In this document: piece after piece, positions 1-10,087 of the stretch | How positions within the stretch are numbered: position 1 is the first letter of the stretch | How the letters are laid out: every line of letters begins with the position of its first letter | Assembly: GCF_000022145.1 (NCBI RefSeq) | Contig: NC_011891.1 | Location: 1,748,001 to 1,812,000, forward strand | Direction: 5' to 3' | DNA: 64,000 nt | DNA from: Anaeromyxobacter dehalogenans 2CP-1 | GTDB lineage: Bacteria > Myxococcota > Myxococcia > Myxococcales > Anaeromyxobacteraceae | Program-made: the position numbers and the translations under genes | The notes under the pieces: generated by a model | What the model was told of the DNA's origin: nothing | The model's database searches: none | What the model saw: the letters and a program-made list of their open reading frames with translations, nothing else

Positions 1-893
1 TCCATCGACGCCTTCTGCCCCCACGGCGCGCCGCGGAACAGCCCCAGGATCGCCGGCGAGAGCGGCGGGTCGGAGCCGCGGAGGTCGTCGTCCTGCGGCA
101 CGTCCTCGACCGTGATGGCGACGTTCGACAGGTACCGCCGCACCGGCTCGGGCAGCCGCTCCAGCGCCGCCTCCACCGCGGCGTCGAACGCCTCGTGCGT
201 GAGCGAGACCGGCTCCGGGAATTCCTCCGGCGCGAGCTTGCGCGCCCGCGCGAACCGGCGCGCCGCCTCGGCCGCGTCGCCCAGCCGCTCGGCCACCAGC
301 CCGAGCTGGTGGTGCACCCACGGGTCCTTCCGGTCGAGCGCCTCGGCCCGGAGCAGCACCGCGCGCGCGTCGTCGAGGCGCGACAGCTCGTACAGCGCGA
401 ACGCCTGCTCGAGCAGGATCTCCACCCGGTCCGGTGCGGTCCGCGCGGCCTCCTCCAGCCGGACCAGCGCCTCGTCCGCGCGGCCGAGCTGGTCGAGCGC
501 CGCGCCCTCGAGGTAGGCGAGGTCGGCGGCGAGGTCCGGGTCGTCGAGCTTCCGGGCGGCCCGCGAGCCCCGCCGCGCCAGCTCCAGCGCGCGCTCGGCC
601 CGCTCGCGCGCGGTGTCCTCGTCGGCGAGCACGTTCAGGTGGAAGTCGGCCGCGCCCGCGAGCAGCTCGGGGTCGTCCCGCCCGCGCTCCAGCGCGCGCT
701 CGTACGCGTCGGCCGCGTCCTCGAGCCGGTCGAGCGCAGCGAGCGCGGCGGCGCGCAGGTGGAGCGCCGGGACGGACCGGGGCGCCCGGGCCACCGCCGC
801 CTCGGCGCGGGCGAGCGCCTCCTCGGGCTCGCCCCCCTCGAGCGCGGCGGCGGCGGCATCGAGCAGGTCGTCCAGCGCGTCGGGACCGGGCAT
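1..893 (-). CDS. TPR-repeat protein with C-terminal zincin-like metallopeptidase domain (3' end outside window)
   Basis: The gene starts at ATG 893 (MPGPDALDDLLDAAAAALEGG) and runs off the left edge, so about 297 N-terminal residues are visible. Residues 1-225 are Ala/Glu/Leu-rich helical repeats with the spacing and EALARAEAAV-type signatures of TPRs. From about residue 230 (LPEPVRRYLSNVAITVEDVP...LGLFRGAPWGQ) the sequence resembles the start of the PF06262 zincin-like metallopeptidase family, whose HExxH motif would lie beyond the window. It is transcribed away from groEL. Expected to be cytoplasmic, as no signal peptide is seen. The substrate is unknown. The protease assignment rests only on the domain's N-terminal part. 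Confidence 0.7.
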   Translation of the reverse strand, partial: MPGPDALDDLLDAAAAALEGGEPEEALARAEAAVARAPRSVPALHLRAAALAALDRLEDAADAYERALERGRDDPELLAGAADFHLNVLADEDTARERAERALELARRGSRAARKLDDPDLAADLAYLEGAALDQLGRADEALVRLEEAARTAPDRVEILLEQAFALYELSRLDDARAVLLRAEALDRKDPWVHHQLGLVAERLGDAAEAARRFARARKLAPEEFPEPVSLTHEAFDAAVEAALERLPEPVRRYLSNVAITVEDVPQDDDLRGSDPPLSPAILGLFRGAPWGQKASM

Positions 894-1041
894 GCGTCGC
901 GAGTAGCGGGGCGGGCGGCCGGTGTCAAACCGCGCGCCCCCGGCGAGGGCGCGGGAGGCGCGCGGCCGAGCGCACCGCGCTTCACGGACAGCGCGCATCG
1001 GGGTTCCCCGGCGTGCCCTCGGGGTCGCGGCCGGGCGCCGC

Positions 1042-1069
1042 TTGACCGAGGTCGGGGAGCGGTTATGTT
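1042..1069 (+). promoter_or_regulatory. Likely housekeeping promoter of groEL
   Basis: TTGACC (1042-1047), a 16-nt spacer and TATGTT (1064-1069) form a good sigma-70-like promoter. It predicts a leader of about 77 nt ending in the AAAAGGAGA ribosome site before groEL. No CIRCE inverted repeat (TTAGCACTC-N9-GAGTGCTAA) is present, so HrcA control is not indicated here. Confidence 0.6.
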
Positions 1070-1071
1070 AG

Positions 1072-2796
<1,725 letters not shown>

Positions 2797-2819
2797 CCGC
2801 CCGCCGTCCCGAGGGTTTT

Positions 2820-2850
2820 CCCCCTGCGCCGCCCGCGGTGCAGGGGGTTT
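2820..2850 (+). terminator. Rho-independent terminator of groEL
   Basis: CCCCCTGC (2820-2827) pairs with GCAGGGGG (2840-2847) around a 12-nt loop and is followed by TTT. It starts 23 nt after the groEL stop codon. The T-run is short, so termination may be partial. Confidence 0.65.
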
Positions 2851-2874
2851 CCTGTCCCCCGACGGGGTGCGTCA

Positions 2875-2903
2875 TTGACACCGGGCCCTCGGTCGGGTAG
2901 GGT
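2875..2903 (+). promoter_or_regulatory. Promoter of the small-RNA candidate
   Basis: A perfect TTGACA (2875-2880), an exact 17-nt spacer and TAGGGT (2898-2903) match the promoter pattern seen elsewhere in the window (for example before miaB and coaX). It lies just after the groEL terminator and has no protein gene downstream on the same strand before the 3009-3047 terminator. Confidence 0.6.
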
Positions 2904-2910
2904 ATTTGCA

Positions 2911-3047
2911 TACGACGGACGGCCAGCGCGATATCGGACCGTCTCGTCGATGACGAGGGCAGCCGCTACTACGTGCTCGGACGGGCGGAACCCGGCAGTC
3001 GTCGTCAGCGGGGCCAAGGATCCTTCCTTGGCCCCGCGTTTTTTTTT
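2911..3047 (+). ncRNA. Candidate small RNA of about 137 nt
   Basis: The stretch is bracketed by a strong promoter (2875-2903) and a strong intrinsic terminator (3009-3047), with no convincing start codon and ribosome site between them. It contains a 6-bp hairpin CTCGTC-GAT-GACGAG (2943-2957) as well as the terminator stem. One reading frame is open from 2901 through the terminator but has no good start, and reading through a terminator argues against coding. I do not recognise it as 6S RNA, tmRNA, RNase P or SRP RNA. It could be a regulatory RNA or, less likely, the remnant of a gene. Confidence 0.5.
3009..3047 (+). terminator. Strong Rho-independent terminator
   Basis: CGGGGCCAAGGA (3009-3020) pairs perfectly with TCCTTGGCCCCG (3025-3036) around a TCCT loop and is followed by CG and nine T residues (3039-3047). 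It is the strongest terminator seen in the window and works only in the plus direction. The neighbouring gene on the minus strand ends at 3094. Confidence 0.9.
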
Positions 3048-3093
3048 GCCGCTCGGGTCAGCCCGTCGAGCCCGAGCCCGGAACCCGGGCCGC

Positions 3094-4461
3094 TTACGGC
3101 CTCTCGCCGGCCGGAATCGGCGGCAGGTCCTTCGACGCCATGTAGACCACGTTCCGGCTGGAGCGCTTGCCCCGGTACATGGCGCGGTCGGCGAGGTCGA
3201 GGATCTCGCTCTTCTCCTGGGCGTGCTCGGGGTAGCTCGCGAGCCCGATGGACGCCGTGACCCGCACCCGGGCGCCCTCCCGTGACAGGAACCGGTGGTC
3301 CTCGATGGCCCGGCGGACCCGCTCGGCCACCTTCAGCCCGCCGCCGGAGTCGATCCCGACCAGCAGCACCACGTACTCGTCCCCCCCGTAACGGACCAGG
3401 ACGTCCTCGTCGCGGACGCAGGAGCGGAGCACCCGCGCCACCTCGACCAGCAGGCGCGAGCCGGACAGGTGGCCGTGCTGGTCGTTGACGGTCTTGAAGT
3501 GGTCGAGGTCCATGAACAGGACCGAGAACGGGCGGCCGCTCTGCATCTCGCGGTCGAGCGCCATGTCCAGGTAGCGGGTGTTGTAGAGGTGCGTGAGGTC
3601 GTCGAGGTAGGCGAGGTGCTCGACCTGCCTCAGCCGGCCGAGGTTGCGGAGCGCGAGCCCCAGGTTGCGGCAGAGGTACCCCACCGCCTCGGCGCCGGCC
3701 GGCTCGAGCGGGCCCGGCGCGTTCACCGCCACGGCCCCGAGCAGCGCGCCCTCCTCGGTGACCGGCAGGAGCAGCGCGCGCGGCCCGAACGGCCCCAGCT
3801 CGCCCGGCGCATGCTCGCCCCGGGCGGTCGGCTCGGCCCCCAGCGCATCGAGCTCCGCGCGGCAGGCGGCGAGCAGCTCGGTCGCGACCGCGTGATCGGT
3901 CCCGTGCGCGCCGGAGGGCACCCAGCTCCCGTCCGCCGCCTTCTCCATGAGCGCCGCGACCGGGCTGCGCGCCGCCGTCGCGACCGAGGCGAGGGCCATC
4001 GGCACCAGCTTGTCGCGATCGAGCGTGGCGGCGATGCGCTGGCCGGTCTCGAACAGCGTGAGGTGCGCGCGCAGCACCTTGTTCTCGGCGAGCAGCTCGC
4101 GGGTGGCGAGGCAGCGCTGCAGCGCGAGCTGGAGCTGCTCCGGCGTCACCGGCTTCACCAGGTAGTCCGAGGCGCCGGACTTCATGGCGCGCACGGCCGG
4201 GTCCACCTTGTCGAGCGCGGTGATGACCGTGACCTCGAGGTTCGGGTCGAGCTGCTTCGCGGCCGAGAGCAGGTCGAGGCCGGACGAGCCCGGGAGGATC
4301 ACGTCGGTGAGCAGCACGTCGAAGCGCCGCTGGCGCAGGAGCGCGAGCGCCGCCTCCGCGTCCTCCGCGAGCTCGACCTCGTACCCCGCGGCGCGCAGGT
4401 AGTCCGAGTACACGGTGCGCGCGAAGCGCTCGTCGTCCACGAGGAGGACCGAGTAGGCCAT
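3094..4461 (-). CDS. Response regulator with GGDEF domain (probable diguanylate cyclase)
   Basis: 455 residues, predicted to make cyclic di-GMP from two GTP under phosphorelay control. An N-terminal receiver (residues 1-120) has the acidic pair D9/D10, phospho-acceptor D53 (LLTDVILPG) and K103 (YLVKPVT). A GAF-like region spans about 140-285. The C-terminal cyclase domain carries FMDLDHFKTVNDQHGH and the active-site motif GGDEY. An RxxD product-inhibition site (RDED) lies exactly five residues before it, so feedback inhibition is likely. ATG 4461 begins the receiver (MAYSVLLVDDE); longer upstream reading lacks homology. Divergent from the CheW-like gene with only 25 bp between the start codons. 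The input kinase is not in the window. Confidence 0.93.
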   Translation of the reverse strand: MAYSVLLVDDERFARTVYSDYLRAAGYEVELAEDAEAALALLRQRRFDVLLTDVILPGSSGLDLLSAAKQLDPNLEVTVITALDKVDPAVRAMKSGASDYLVKPVTPEQLQLALQRCLATRELLAENKVLRAHLTLFETGQRIAATLDRDKLVPMALASVATAARSPVAALMEKAADGSWVPSGAHGTDHAVATELLAACRAELDALGAEPTARGEHAPGELGPFGPRALLLPVTEEGALLGAVAVNAPGPLEPAGAEAVGYLCRNLGLALRNLGRLRQVEHLAYLDDLTHLYNTRYLDMALDREMQSGRPFSVLFMDLDHFKTVNDQHGHLSGSRLLVEVARVLRSCVRDEDVLVRYGGDEYVVLLVGIDSGGGLKVAERVRRAIEDHRFLSREGARVRVTASIGLASYPEHAQEKSEILDLADRAMYRGKRSSRNVVYMASKDLPPIPAGERP

Positions 4462-4486
4462 CGCGGATCGTCGTATATCATGGCCC

Positions 4487-5254
4487 GTGTCGCTCCCCTC
4501 GGACCGCAAGGCGCTCCTGTTCTCGGCGGGTGGTGTGCGCCTGGCCCTGCGCCTGGCCCAGCTCCGCGAGATCGTCGCGGTCCCCGAGGCGGCCGGCGAG
4601 GTGATCGCCCGGGGCGAGGCGGTGCCCGCGGCGTTCGTCTCCACGGTGCTGGGGCTCCCCGGCGGCCGGTGCCCCTTCGCGCTCCTCACCGAGGGGCCCC
4701 CGCGCGTGGCGCTGCGCGTCGAGGCGCTGCACGGGATCGTGGACCTCTCCGAGGCCGAGTTCTTCCAGCTCCCGGCGCGCACCCCGCTGCCGCAGCCGCC
4801 GCCGTTCGCCGGCGCGATCGTGATGGGCGGGGCGGTGACGCTGGAGCTGTCGGTCGGGACGCTCGGCTTCGCCCCCCTCGAGCCGGCGCTGGACGCGGCC
4901 GAGCCGCCGCCCGACCTCGGCCTCGCCGCCGAGCGCGAGCTGCGGTTCGCGCGGGCGGGCCGGGAGTACGCGGTCCCGCTCGCGCTGCTCCTGCAGGTGC
5001 TGGAGGAGCCGGCGCTGGCGCCGGTGCCGCTCACGCCGCCCTCGCACCGCGGGCTCCTCTACCACGGCCGCGCGCTCCACCCGGTGGTGGACCTGGCCGT
5101 GCTGTACGGCGGCGCCGGAGGGGAGGGACGCACCGTGCTCCTGCTCGATGCCGGCGGCGCCGGCATCGGGGTGGTGGCCGACCGCGTGCTCGGGGTCGGG
5201 GAGGGCGGCGAGGACGTGCTGCGGCCGCCGTGGGATGCGCTGTTCGGGGGCTAG
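4487..5254 (+). CDS. CheW-like protein with two degenerate CheW-type halves
   Basis: 255 residues starting at GTG 4487. Both halves look like CheW folds: residues 5-120 (LLFSAGGVRLALRLAQLREIV...FVSTVLGLPGG) and 145-250 (LRFARAGREYAVPLALLLQVLE...GLLYHGRALHPVVDLAVLYG). CheW proteins couple chemoreceptors to CheA kinases, so this one may act as a scaffold in a chemosensory or signalling array, but no che gene is adjacent. It is divergent from the receiver-GGDEF gene, which suggests a joint role. A TATATC hexamer (4474-4479) ends 7 nt before the GTG and no Shine-Dalgarno is visible, so the message may be leaderless. CheW assignment is by fold-like pattern and moderately sure. Confidence 0.65.
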   Translation: MSLPSDRKALLFSAGGVRLALRLAQLREIVAVPEAAGEVIARGEAVPAAFVSTVLGLPGGRCPFALLTEGPPRVALRVEALHGIVDLSEAEFFQLPARTPLPQPPPFAGAIVMGGAVTLELSVGTLGFAPLEPALDAAEPPPDLGLAAERELRFARAGREYAVPLALLLQVLEEPALAPVPLTPPSHRGLLYHGRALHPVVDLAVLYGGAGGEGRTVLLLDAGGAGIGVVADRVLGVGEGGEDVLRPPWDALFGG

Positions 5255-5314
5255 CCGGCGCCGGCGCGGCGCGGACCTCGAGTGTCGCCAACCCTGCGCA
5301 AAGCCCCGCAAATC

Positions 5315-5344
5315 TTGACATTCGAGGGATCCCGGCGGTACTGG
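5315..5344 (+). promoter_or_regulatory. Possible promoter of the 5390 receiver gene
   Basis: A perfect TTGACA (5315-5320) is followed after 18 nt by TACTGG (5339-5344). The -35 is excellent but the -10 is weak. It would give a leader of about 38 nt. Confidence 0.4.
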
Positions 5345-5389
5345 AGTGGATCCTCTCCACAGGCCCGGAACGGCCCGGAAACCCGCCCC

Positions 5390-6820
5390 ATGCCCAAGAC
5401 CCTTCTCCTCGCGGACGACTCGATCACGATCCAGAAGGTCGTGGGCATCACCTTCGCGAACGAGGACGTGCAGGTCGTCGCGGTGGACAACGGGGAGGAC
5501 GCGCTCGCCAAGGCGCGCGAGCTCCGCCCCGCCGTGATCCTGGCGGACGTGGTGATGCCGCGGCGCAACGGTTACGAGCTGTGCGAGGCGGTGAAGTCCG
5601 ATCCGGCGCTTCGCGGCATCCCGGTGCTGCTGCTGGCCGGGACGTTCGAGGCGTTCGACGAGGCCCGCGCCCGCGGTGCGCACGCCGACGGCCACATCTC
5701 CAAGCCCTTCGAGAGCCAGGCGCTCATCAACAAGGTGCGCGAGCTCCTCGGCGAGCCGCCCATCACGGCGCCCTCGCCGTACCGGGGCGCCGGCGCCGCC
5801 CCGCAGCCGGCCGCGCAGGCCCCGGTGCCCTCGCAGCGCGCCCCGCTGGCGCCGCCCGCTGCCGCGCGCCCGACCGGTCCGGCCGCGCCCGGTGCCCGAC
5901 CCCTCTCCGCAGTCCCCGCCGGCGCGGGCCGTCCGCTCGCGCCCGGCCCCGGGATGCCGCCTCCGGGCGCCCGCCCGCCCGGCCCTGGCTTCGCGCCCGG
6001 CGCGCGCCCGGCCATGCCCGAGCTGCGGCCCGGCATGCCCCCCGGCGCCCGCTCGCCCGCGCCCGGCGCGCCCGCCGGCTTCCGCCCCGGCGCCGCGCCG
6101 CCCCCCGGCGCGCGTCTCCCCGGTCCCGGCACGCCCCCCGGCGCCCGCCCGGCGGCGCCCGGGATGCGGCCCGGGATGGCGCCCGGTGCGCGGCCCCCTG
6201 GACCCGGCCTGCCGCCCCCCGGCGCCCGCCCCGCGGCCGGGATGCCCCCCGGCGCTCGCCCGGCGATGCCGTCCGGCGCCCCCGCGGGCTTCCGCCCCGG
6301 CCCCGGGATGCCGCCGACCGGCGCGCGCCCCTCGCCCACGCCCATCCCGCAGCCCGCCGCCCGCCGCGATCCGTTCGGCTTCGGCGTCCAGGGCCCGCAG
6401 GTCGGGCCCGGCGGCCCGCAGCGCGCGGTGAACGCGCCGCCGCCGCCGTCCGCGCCCGAGACCGACTGGAGCGATCTCGACCTCGGCGGCGAGCCCGCCG
6501 TGTCGAGGCCGGCCCCGTCGCCGGAGCGGGAGGCCGCGAGCGCGGCGCCCGCGGGCGCGCCGGTGGAGCTGCCCGGCGCGGCGGACGAGGCGCCGGAGCT
6601 CGCGCCCATGCACGCGTTCGTACCCCCCGCCGCCTCCACCGGCCACGCGCCGGCGCCGGCGGCCGCCGCGGCCGACGGTGGGGAGGCGGCGCTGCGCGAG
6701 GCCATCGGCAAGGCGTCGCGCGAGGTCATCGAGCGGGTGGTCTGGGAGGTGGTCCCCGAGCTCGCGGAGACGATCATCCGCGAGAACCTCGACCGCCTCG
6801 TCAAGCAGCGCCAGGGCTGA
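5390..6820 (+). CDS. Response regulator with long Pro/Gly/Ala-rich linker and conserved C-terminal helix
   Basis: 476 residues from ATG 5390, which begins a canonical receiver domain ([16 protein letters not shown]; phospho-acceptor D53, K105). Earlier in-frame starts only add unconserved residues. Residues 130-400 are a low-complexity linker with many PGARP/PGMPP units, surely disordered. The last 45 residues ([33 protein letters not shown]...) form an amphipathic helical module that probably binds a partner. The layout recalls the M. xanthus polarity protein RomR (receiver, Pro-rich linker, C-terminal helix), but I do not claim orthology. An acidic motif DLDLGGEPA near residue 360 recurs in the gene at 41015. 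Sits 97 bp before valS. No DNA-binding domain, so output is by protein interaction. Confidence 0.8.
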   Translation: MPKTLLLADDSITIQKVVGITFANEDVQVVAVDNGEDALAKARELRPAVILADVVMPRRNGYELCEAVKSDPALRGIPVLLLAGTFEAFDEARARGAHADGHISKPFESQALINKVRELLGEPPITAPSPYRGAGAAPQPAAQAPVPSQRAPLAPPAAARPTGPAAPGARPLSAVPAGAGRPLAPGPGMPPPGARPPGPGFAPGARPAMPELRPGMPPGARSPAPGAPAGFRPGAAPPPGARLPGPGTPPGARPAAPGMRPGMAPGARPPGPGLPPPGARPAAGMPPGARPAMPSGAPAGFRPGPGMPPTGARPSPTPIPQPAARRDPFGFGVQGPQVGPGGPQRAVNAPPPPSAPETDWSDLDLGGEPAVSRPAPSPEREAASAAPAGAPVELPGAADEAPELAPMHAFVPPAASTGHAPAPAAAAADGGEAALREAIGKASREVIERVVWEVVPELAETIIRENLDRLVKQRQG

Positions 6821-6917
6821 GCCGCCTCGGCGGCGCCGCCCGTTCCCAACGCATGCCGCGCCGAGGCCGCGCGCCCGATCGCCGGGCGGCCGCGGCCCCC
6901 GCAGGCCCGGAGACGAC

Positions 6918-9900
6918 GTGTCGAACCCGAATCCCATCGAGAACGAGAACCGCACCGAGCTCGCCAAGGGCTACGAGCACCGCGAGGTCGAGGCCCGCTG
7001 GTATCCCTTCTGGCAGGAGCGCGGGTACTTCCACGGCGACGAGCACGATCGCACCCGCCCGCCGTTCTCCATCGTGCTGCCGCCGCCGAACGTGACCGGC
7101 TCGCTGCACCTCGGGCACGCGCTCACCGCCACGCTGCAGGACGTGCTCATCCGCTGGAAGCGGATGAGCGGGTTCAACACGCTCTGGCTCCCCGGGACCG
7201 ATCACGCGGGCATCGCCACGCAGATGATCGTCGAGAAGGAGCTGAAGAAGACCGAGAAGAAGAGCCGGCACGACCTCGGGCGCGAGGCGTTCCTGGAGCG
7301 CGTCTGGGCGTGGAAGGAGCAGTACGGGTCGCGCATCGGCGAGCAGCACAAGGCGCTGGGCGCCTCGCTCGACTGGCAGCGCGAGCGCTTCACCATGGAC
7401 GAGGGGCTCTCCCGGGCGGTGCGCGAGGTGTTCGTGCGCCTCCACGAGGAGGGGCTCATCTACCGGGAGAAGAAGCTCATCAACTGGTGCCCGGACTGCC
7501 GCACCGCGCTCTCCGACCTGGAGGTCGAGCACGAGGAGGCTCACCAGGGCGAGCTGTGGAGCTTCGCGTACCCGCTCGCCGACGGCTCGGGCGAGATCGT
7601 GGTCGCCACCACCCGGCCCGAGACCATGCTGGGCGACACCGCGGTGGCGGTGCACCCGCTCGACCCGCGCTACATGGCGCTCCACGGCAAGAAGGTCCGC
7701 CACCCCATCACCGGGCGCACCTTCCCGATCGTCGCCGACTCGATCCTGGTCGACCCGAAGTTCGGCACCGGCGCGGTGAAGGTCACCCCGGCGCACGACT
7801 TCAACGACTTCGAGGTCGGCAAGCGCCATGGGCTCGAGATGATCACCGTCATCGGCCCCGACGGCCGCATGACCGCCGAGGCCGGCGCGCTCGCCGGGCT
7901 GGATCGGTTCGAGGCGCGCAAGGAGGTGAAGCGCCTCCTCGCCGAGCAGGGCCTGGACCGCGGCGCGAAGCCGCACGTCCTGCCGCTGGGCCGCTGCCAG
8001 CGCAGCGCCACCATCCTCGAGCCGCTGCTCTCGGACCAGTGGTACGTGCGCATCGAGCCGCTGGCCCGGCCGGCCATCGAGGCGGTGGAGCAGGGCAGGA
8101 CCCGCTTCATCCCCGAGCAGTGGACCAACACGTACATGGCGTGGATGCGCAACATCCACGACTGGTGCATCAGCCGGCAGCTGTGGTGGGGTCACCAGAT
8201 CCCGGCCTGGTACTGCCCGGACGGCCACGTCACGGTGGCGCGGCAGACGCCGGAGGCCTGCTCGACCTGCGGCAAGGGCGAGCTGCGCCAGGACGAGGAC
8301 GTCCTCGACACCTGGTTCTCGTCCGGCCTGTGGCCGTTCTCCACCATGGGCTGGCCGGAGCAGACCGAGACGCTGCGGACCTTCTACCCGACCTCCGTCA
8401 TGGAGACCGGGCACGACATCATCTTCTTCTGGGTGGCCCGGATGATGATGATGGGCCTCCACTTCATGGGCGAGGTGCCTTTCCGGACGGTGTACCTGCA
8501 CCCGATGGTGCGCGACGAGAAGGGCCAGAAGATGTCGAAGACGAAGGGGAACGTGATCGATCCCCTCGTCATCACCGACCAGTACGGCGCCGACGCGCTC
8601 CGCTTCACGCTGGCGGCGCTCACCGCGCAGGGCCGCGACATCAAGCTCGCGAAGGAGCGCATCGAGGGCTACCGCGCGTTCGCGAACAAGCTCTGGAACG
8701 CGAGCCGCTTCGCGCTCATGAACCTCTCCGGCTACCAGGAGCGCGGCGAGGACCCGGCCCGCCTCGCGCGCACGCCGGCCGACCGCTGGATCCTGGCCCG
8801 GCTGCAGCGGGCGGTGAACGAGACCGTGGAGGCGCTCGACGCCTTCCGGTTCAACGACGCCGCGAACGCCGTGTACGCGTTCGTCTGGCACGAGCTCTGC
8901 GACTGGTACATCGAGCTGGCGAAGGAGGCGCTCGCCTCCGAGGACCCCGAGGCGCGGCGGAGCGTCCAGGCCGTGCTGGTGCACTGCCTCCAGACGTCCT
9001 ACCGGCTGCTGCACCCCTTCATGCCGTTCATCACCGAGGAGCTGTGGCACGTGCTCCGGGCGCAGGTCGGCGCGAGCGACTGGGCCGACTCGGTGCTCGC
9101 CGCCAAGTACCCCCGCAAGGGGGAGGCAGATGGGGCCGCCGAGTCCGCATTCCGGCCGGTTCTCGGGATCATCGACGCGGTGCGCAACATCCGCGGTGAG
9201 ATGGGGATCCCGTGGAAGGTGAAGCTCGGCGCGCAGGCGCCGGTGGAGATCGCGGTCGCGGATCCCGCGCTCCGCGACCTGCTGCAGGCCGGCGAGCTGG
9301 CCCGGGTCCACCGGGTGGCAGGGGTCGAGGGCTCGCGCCTGGTCGTCGCGGCGGCGACGGCCCCGGCGCCGCAGTCGGCGGTGGGGGTGGGCCCCGGGTT
9401 CGAGGTCCGCGTCCCGCTGGCCGGGGTGATCGACCTCGCGGCCGAGACGGCGCGCGTGGACAAGGAGATCGGGAAGGTCGACCAGGACCTCGCCGTCCTC
9501 GAGCGGAAGCTCCAGAACCCGTCCTTCGTGCAGAACGCGCCGGCGGCGGTGGTCGAGAAGGACCGTGCCCGGGCGGAGGAGCTTCGCGAAAAAAGAGGCA
9601 AGCTCGAGGCGCATCGTGCGATGCTTTCGGGATCGGAGGCGAATTCCGCCAGGAGGGACACCATGGAGATCCAGAACGAGCAGAAGCCGACGCAGGACGG
9701 GCCCGCTGCCGAGTCGCAGCCGGCGCAGGAGAACACGGTCGTCGAGAGCGCCGAGAAGGCCGTCGCCGTGGTGAGCGAGGCCGCTCAGCAGGCCGCGACC
9801 GCGGTGGCGTCGGGCATCGAGAAGGTCGCGGAGGCGGTCCGCAAGACCGTTCGCCGGTCGGTGAAGAAGGCCGCGGCGACCCGCGCCGCCATGAAGAAGA

Positions 9901-10073
9901 AGGTCGCGAAGAAGGCCCCTGCGAAGAAGCCGGCCGCCAAGAAGGCCGCCGCGAAGAAGCCGGCCGGCAAGAAGAAGGTCGCGAAGAAGGCGCCCGCGAA
10001 GAAGGTCGCGCGGAAGCCGGCCGCGAAGAAGACCGCGAAGAAGCCGGCCCGGAAGGCCGCGAAGCGGAAGTAG
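6918..10073 (+). CDS. valS: Valyl-tRNA synthetase with in-frame histone H1-like lysine-rich C-terminal extension
   Basis: 1051 residues from GTG 6918 ([20 protein letters not shown]). Charges tRNA-Val with valine. Class Ia signatures are clear: HLGH at residues 64-67, KMSKT near 537, the editing-domain motif [13 protein letters not shown], and [28 protein letters not shown]. The usual ValRS ends in a coiled-coil arm, seen here ([20 protein letters not shown]...) to about residue 899. Instead of a stop, the frame continues through a short linker into a 136-residue Lys/Ala/Pro-rich tail of the bacterial histone H1 type. An internal AGGAGGG ribosome site and ATG 9663 precede the tail, so it may also be made separately. 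Linker codons (CTT, GGA, AAT, AAA, AGA) are unlike the rest of the gene. nadC follows 14 bp later. Confidence 0.93.
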   Translation: MSNPNPIENENRTELAKGYEHREVEARWYPFWQERGYFHGDEHDRTRPPFSIVLPPPNVTGSLHLGHALTATLQDVLIRWKRMSGFNTLWLPGTDHAGIATQMIVEKELKKTEKKSRHDLGREAFLERVWAWKEQYGSRIGEQHKALGASLDWQRERFTMDEGLSRAVREVFVRLHEEGLIYREKKLINWCPDCRTALSDLEVEHEEAHQGELWSFAYPLADGSGEIVVATTRPETMLGDTAVAVHPLDPRYMALHGKKVRHPITGRTFPIVADSILVDPKFGTGAVKVTPAHDFNDFEVGKRHGLEMITVIGPDGRMTAEAGALAGLDRFEARKEVKRLLAEQGLDRGAKPHVLPLGRCQRSATILEPLLSDQWYVRIEPLARPAIEAVEQGRTRFIPEQWTNTYMAWMRNIHDWCISRQLWWGHQIPAWYCPDGHVTVARQTPEACSTCGKGELRQDEDVLDTWFSSGLWPFSTMGWPEQTETLRTFYPTSVMETGHDIIFFWVARMMMMGLHFMGEVPFRTVYLHPMVRDEKGQKMSKTKGNVIDPLVITDQYGADALRFTLAALTAQGRDIKLAKERIEGYRAFANKLWNASRFALMNLSGYQERGEDPARLARTPADRWILARLQRAVNETVEALDAFRFNDAANAVYAFVWHELCDWYIELAKEALASEDPEARRSVQAVLVHCLQTSYRLLHPFMPFITEELWHVLRAQVGASDWADSVLAAKYPRKGEADGAAESAFRPVLGIIDAVRNIRGEMGIPWKVKLGAQAPVEIAVADPALRDLLQAGELARVHRVAGVEGSRLVVAAATAPAPQSAVGVGPGFEVRVPLAGVIDLAAETARVDKEIGKVDQDLAVLERKLQNPSFVQNAPAAVVEKDRARAEELREKRGKLEAHRAMLSGSEANSARRDTMEIQNEQKPTQDGPAAESQPAQENTVVESAEKAVAVVSEAAQQAATAVASGIEKVAEAVRKTVRRSVKKAAATRAAMKKKVAKKAPAKKPAAKKAAAKKPAGKKKVAKKAPAKKVARKPAAKKTAKKPARKAAKRK
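9663..10073 (+). CDS. Histone H1-like lysine/alanine-rich protein, possible independent product nested in the valS frame
   Basis: Initiation at ATG 9663, preceded by AGGAGGG at 9651-9657, would give a 136-residue protein beginning [11 protein letters not shown]. The N-terminal 60 residues are Glu/Ala/Val-rich and helical. The rest is a repetitive [17 protein letters not shown]-type tail ending in KRK, as in DNA-compacting histone H1-like proteins of bacteria such as HctA/AlgP relatives. It would bind DNA or RNA non-specifically in the nucleoid. The frame is the same as valS with no stop between them. Whether the cell makes a fusion, a free H1-like protein or both cannot be decided from sequence; a ribosome site this good is rare inside a gene. 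Confidence 0.6.
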   Translation: MEIQNEQKPTQDGPAAESQPAQENTVVESAEKAVAVVSEAAQQAATAVASGIEKVAEAVRKTVRRSVKKAAATRAAMKKKVAKKAPAKKPAAKKAAAKKPAGKKKVAKKAPAKKVARKPAAKKTAKKPARKAAKRK

Positions 10074-10087
10074 GCGGCGGCGCGCGG

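Noticed and set aside
2901-3060. Possible short protein gene in the open frame through 2901-3060
   Set aside because: No start codon with a ribosome site, and the frame reads through a strong terminator into a poly-Phe stretch.
5880-6360. PGARP-coding stretch as a DNA tandem repeat or CRISPR-like array
   Set aside because: The units are irregular in length and spacing and are explained by the low-complexity linker of a real protein.
9890-10070. KKAPAKK coding repeats as a satellite or minisatellite
   Set aside because: They keep frame and amino-acid pattern, so they belong to the H1-like tail rather than to a non-coding repeat.
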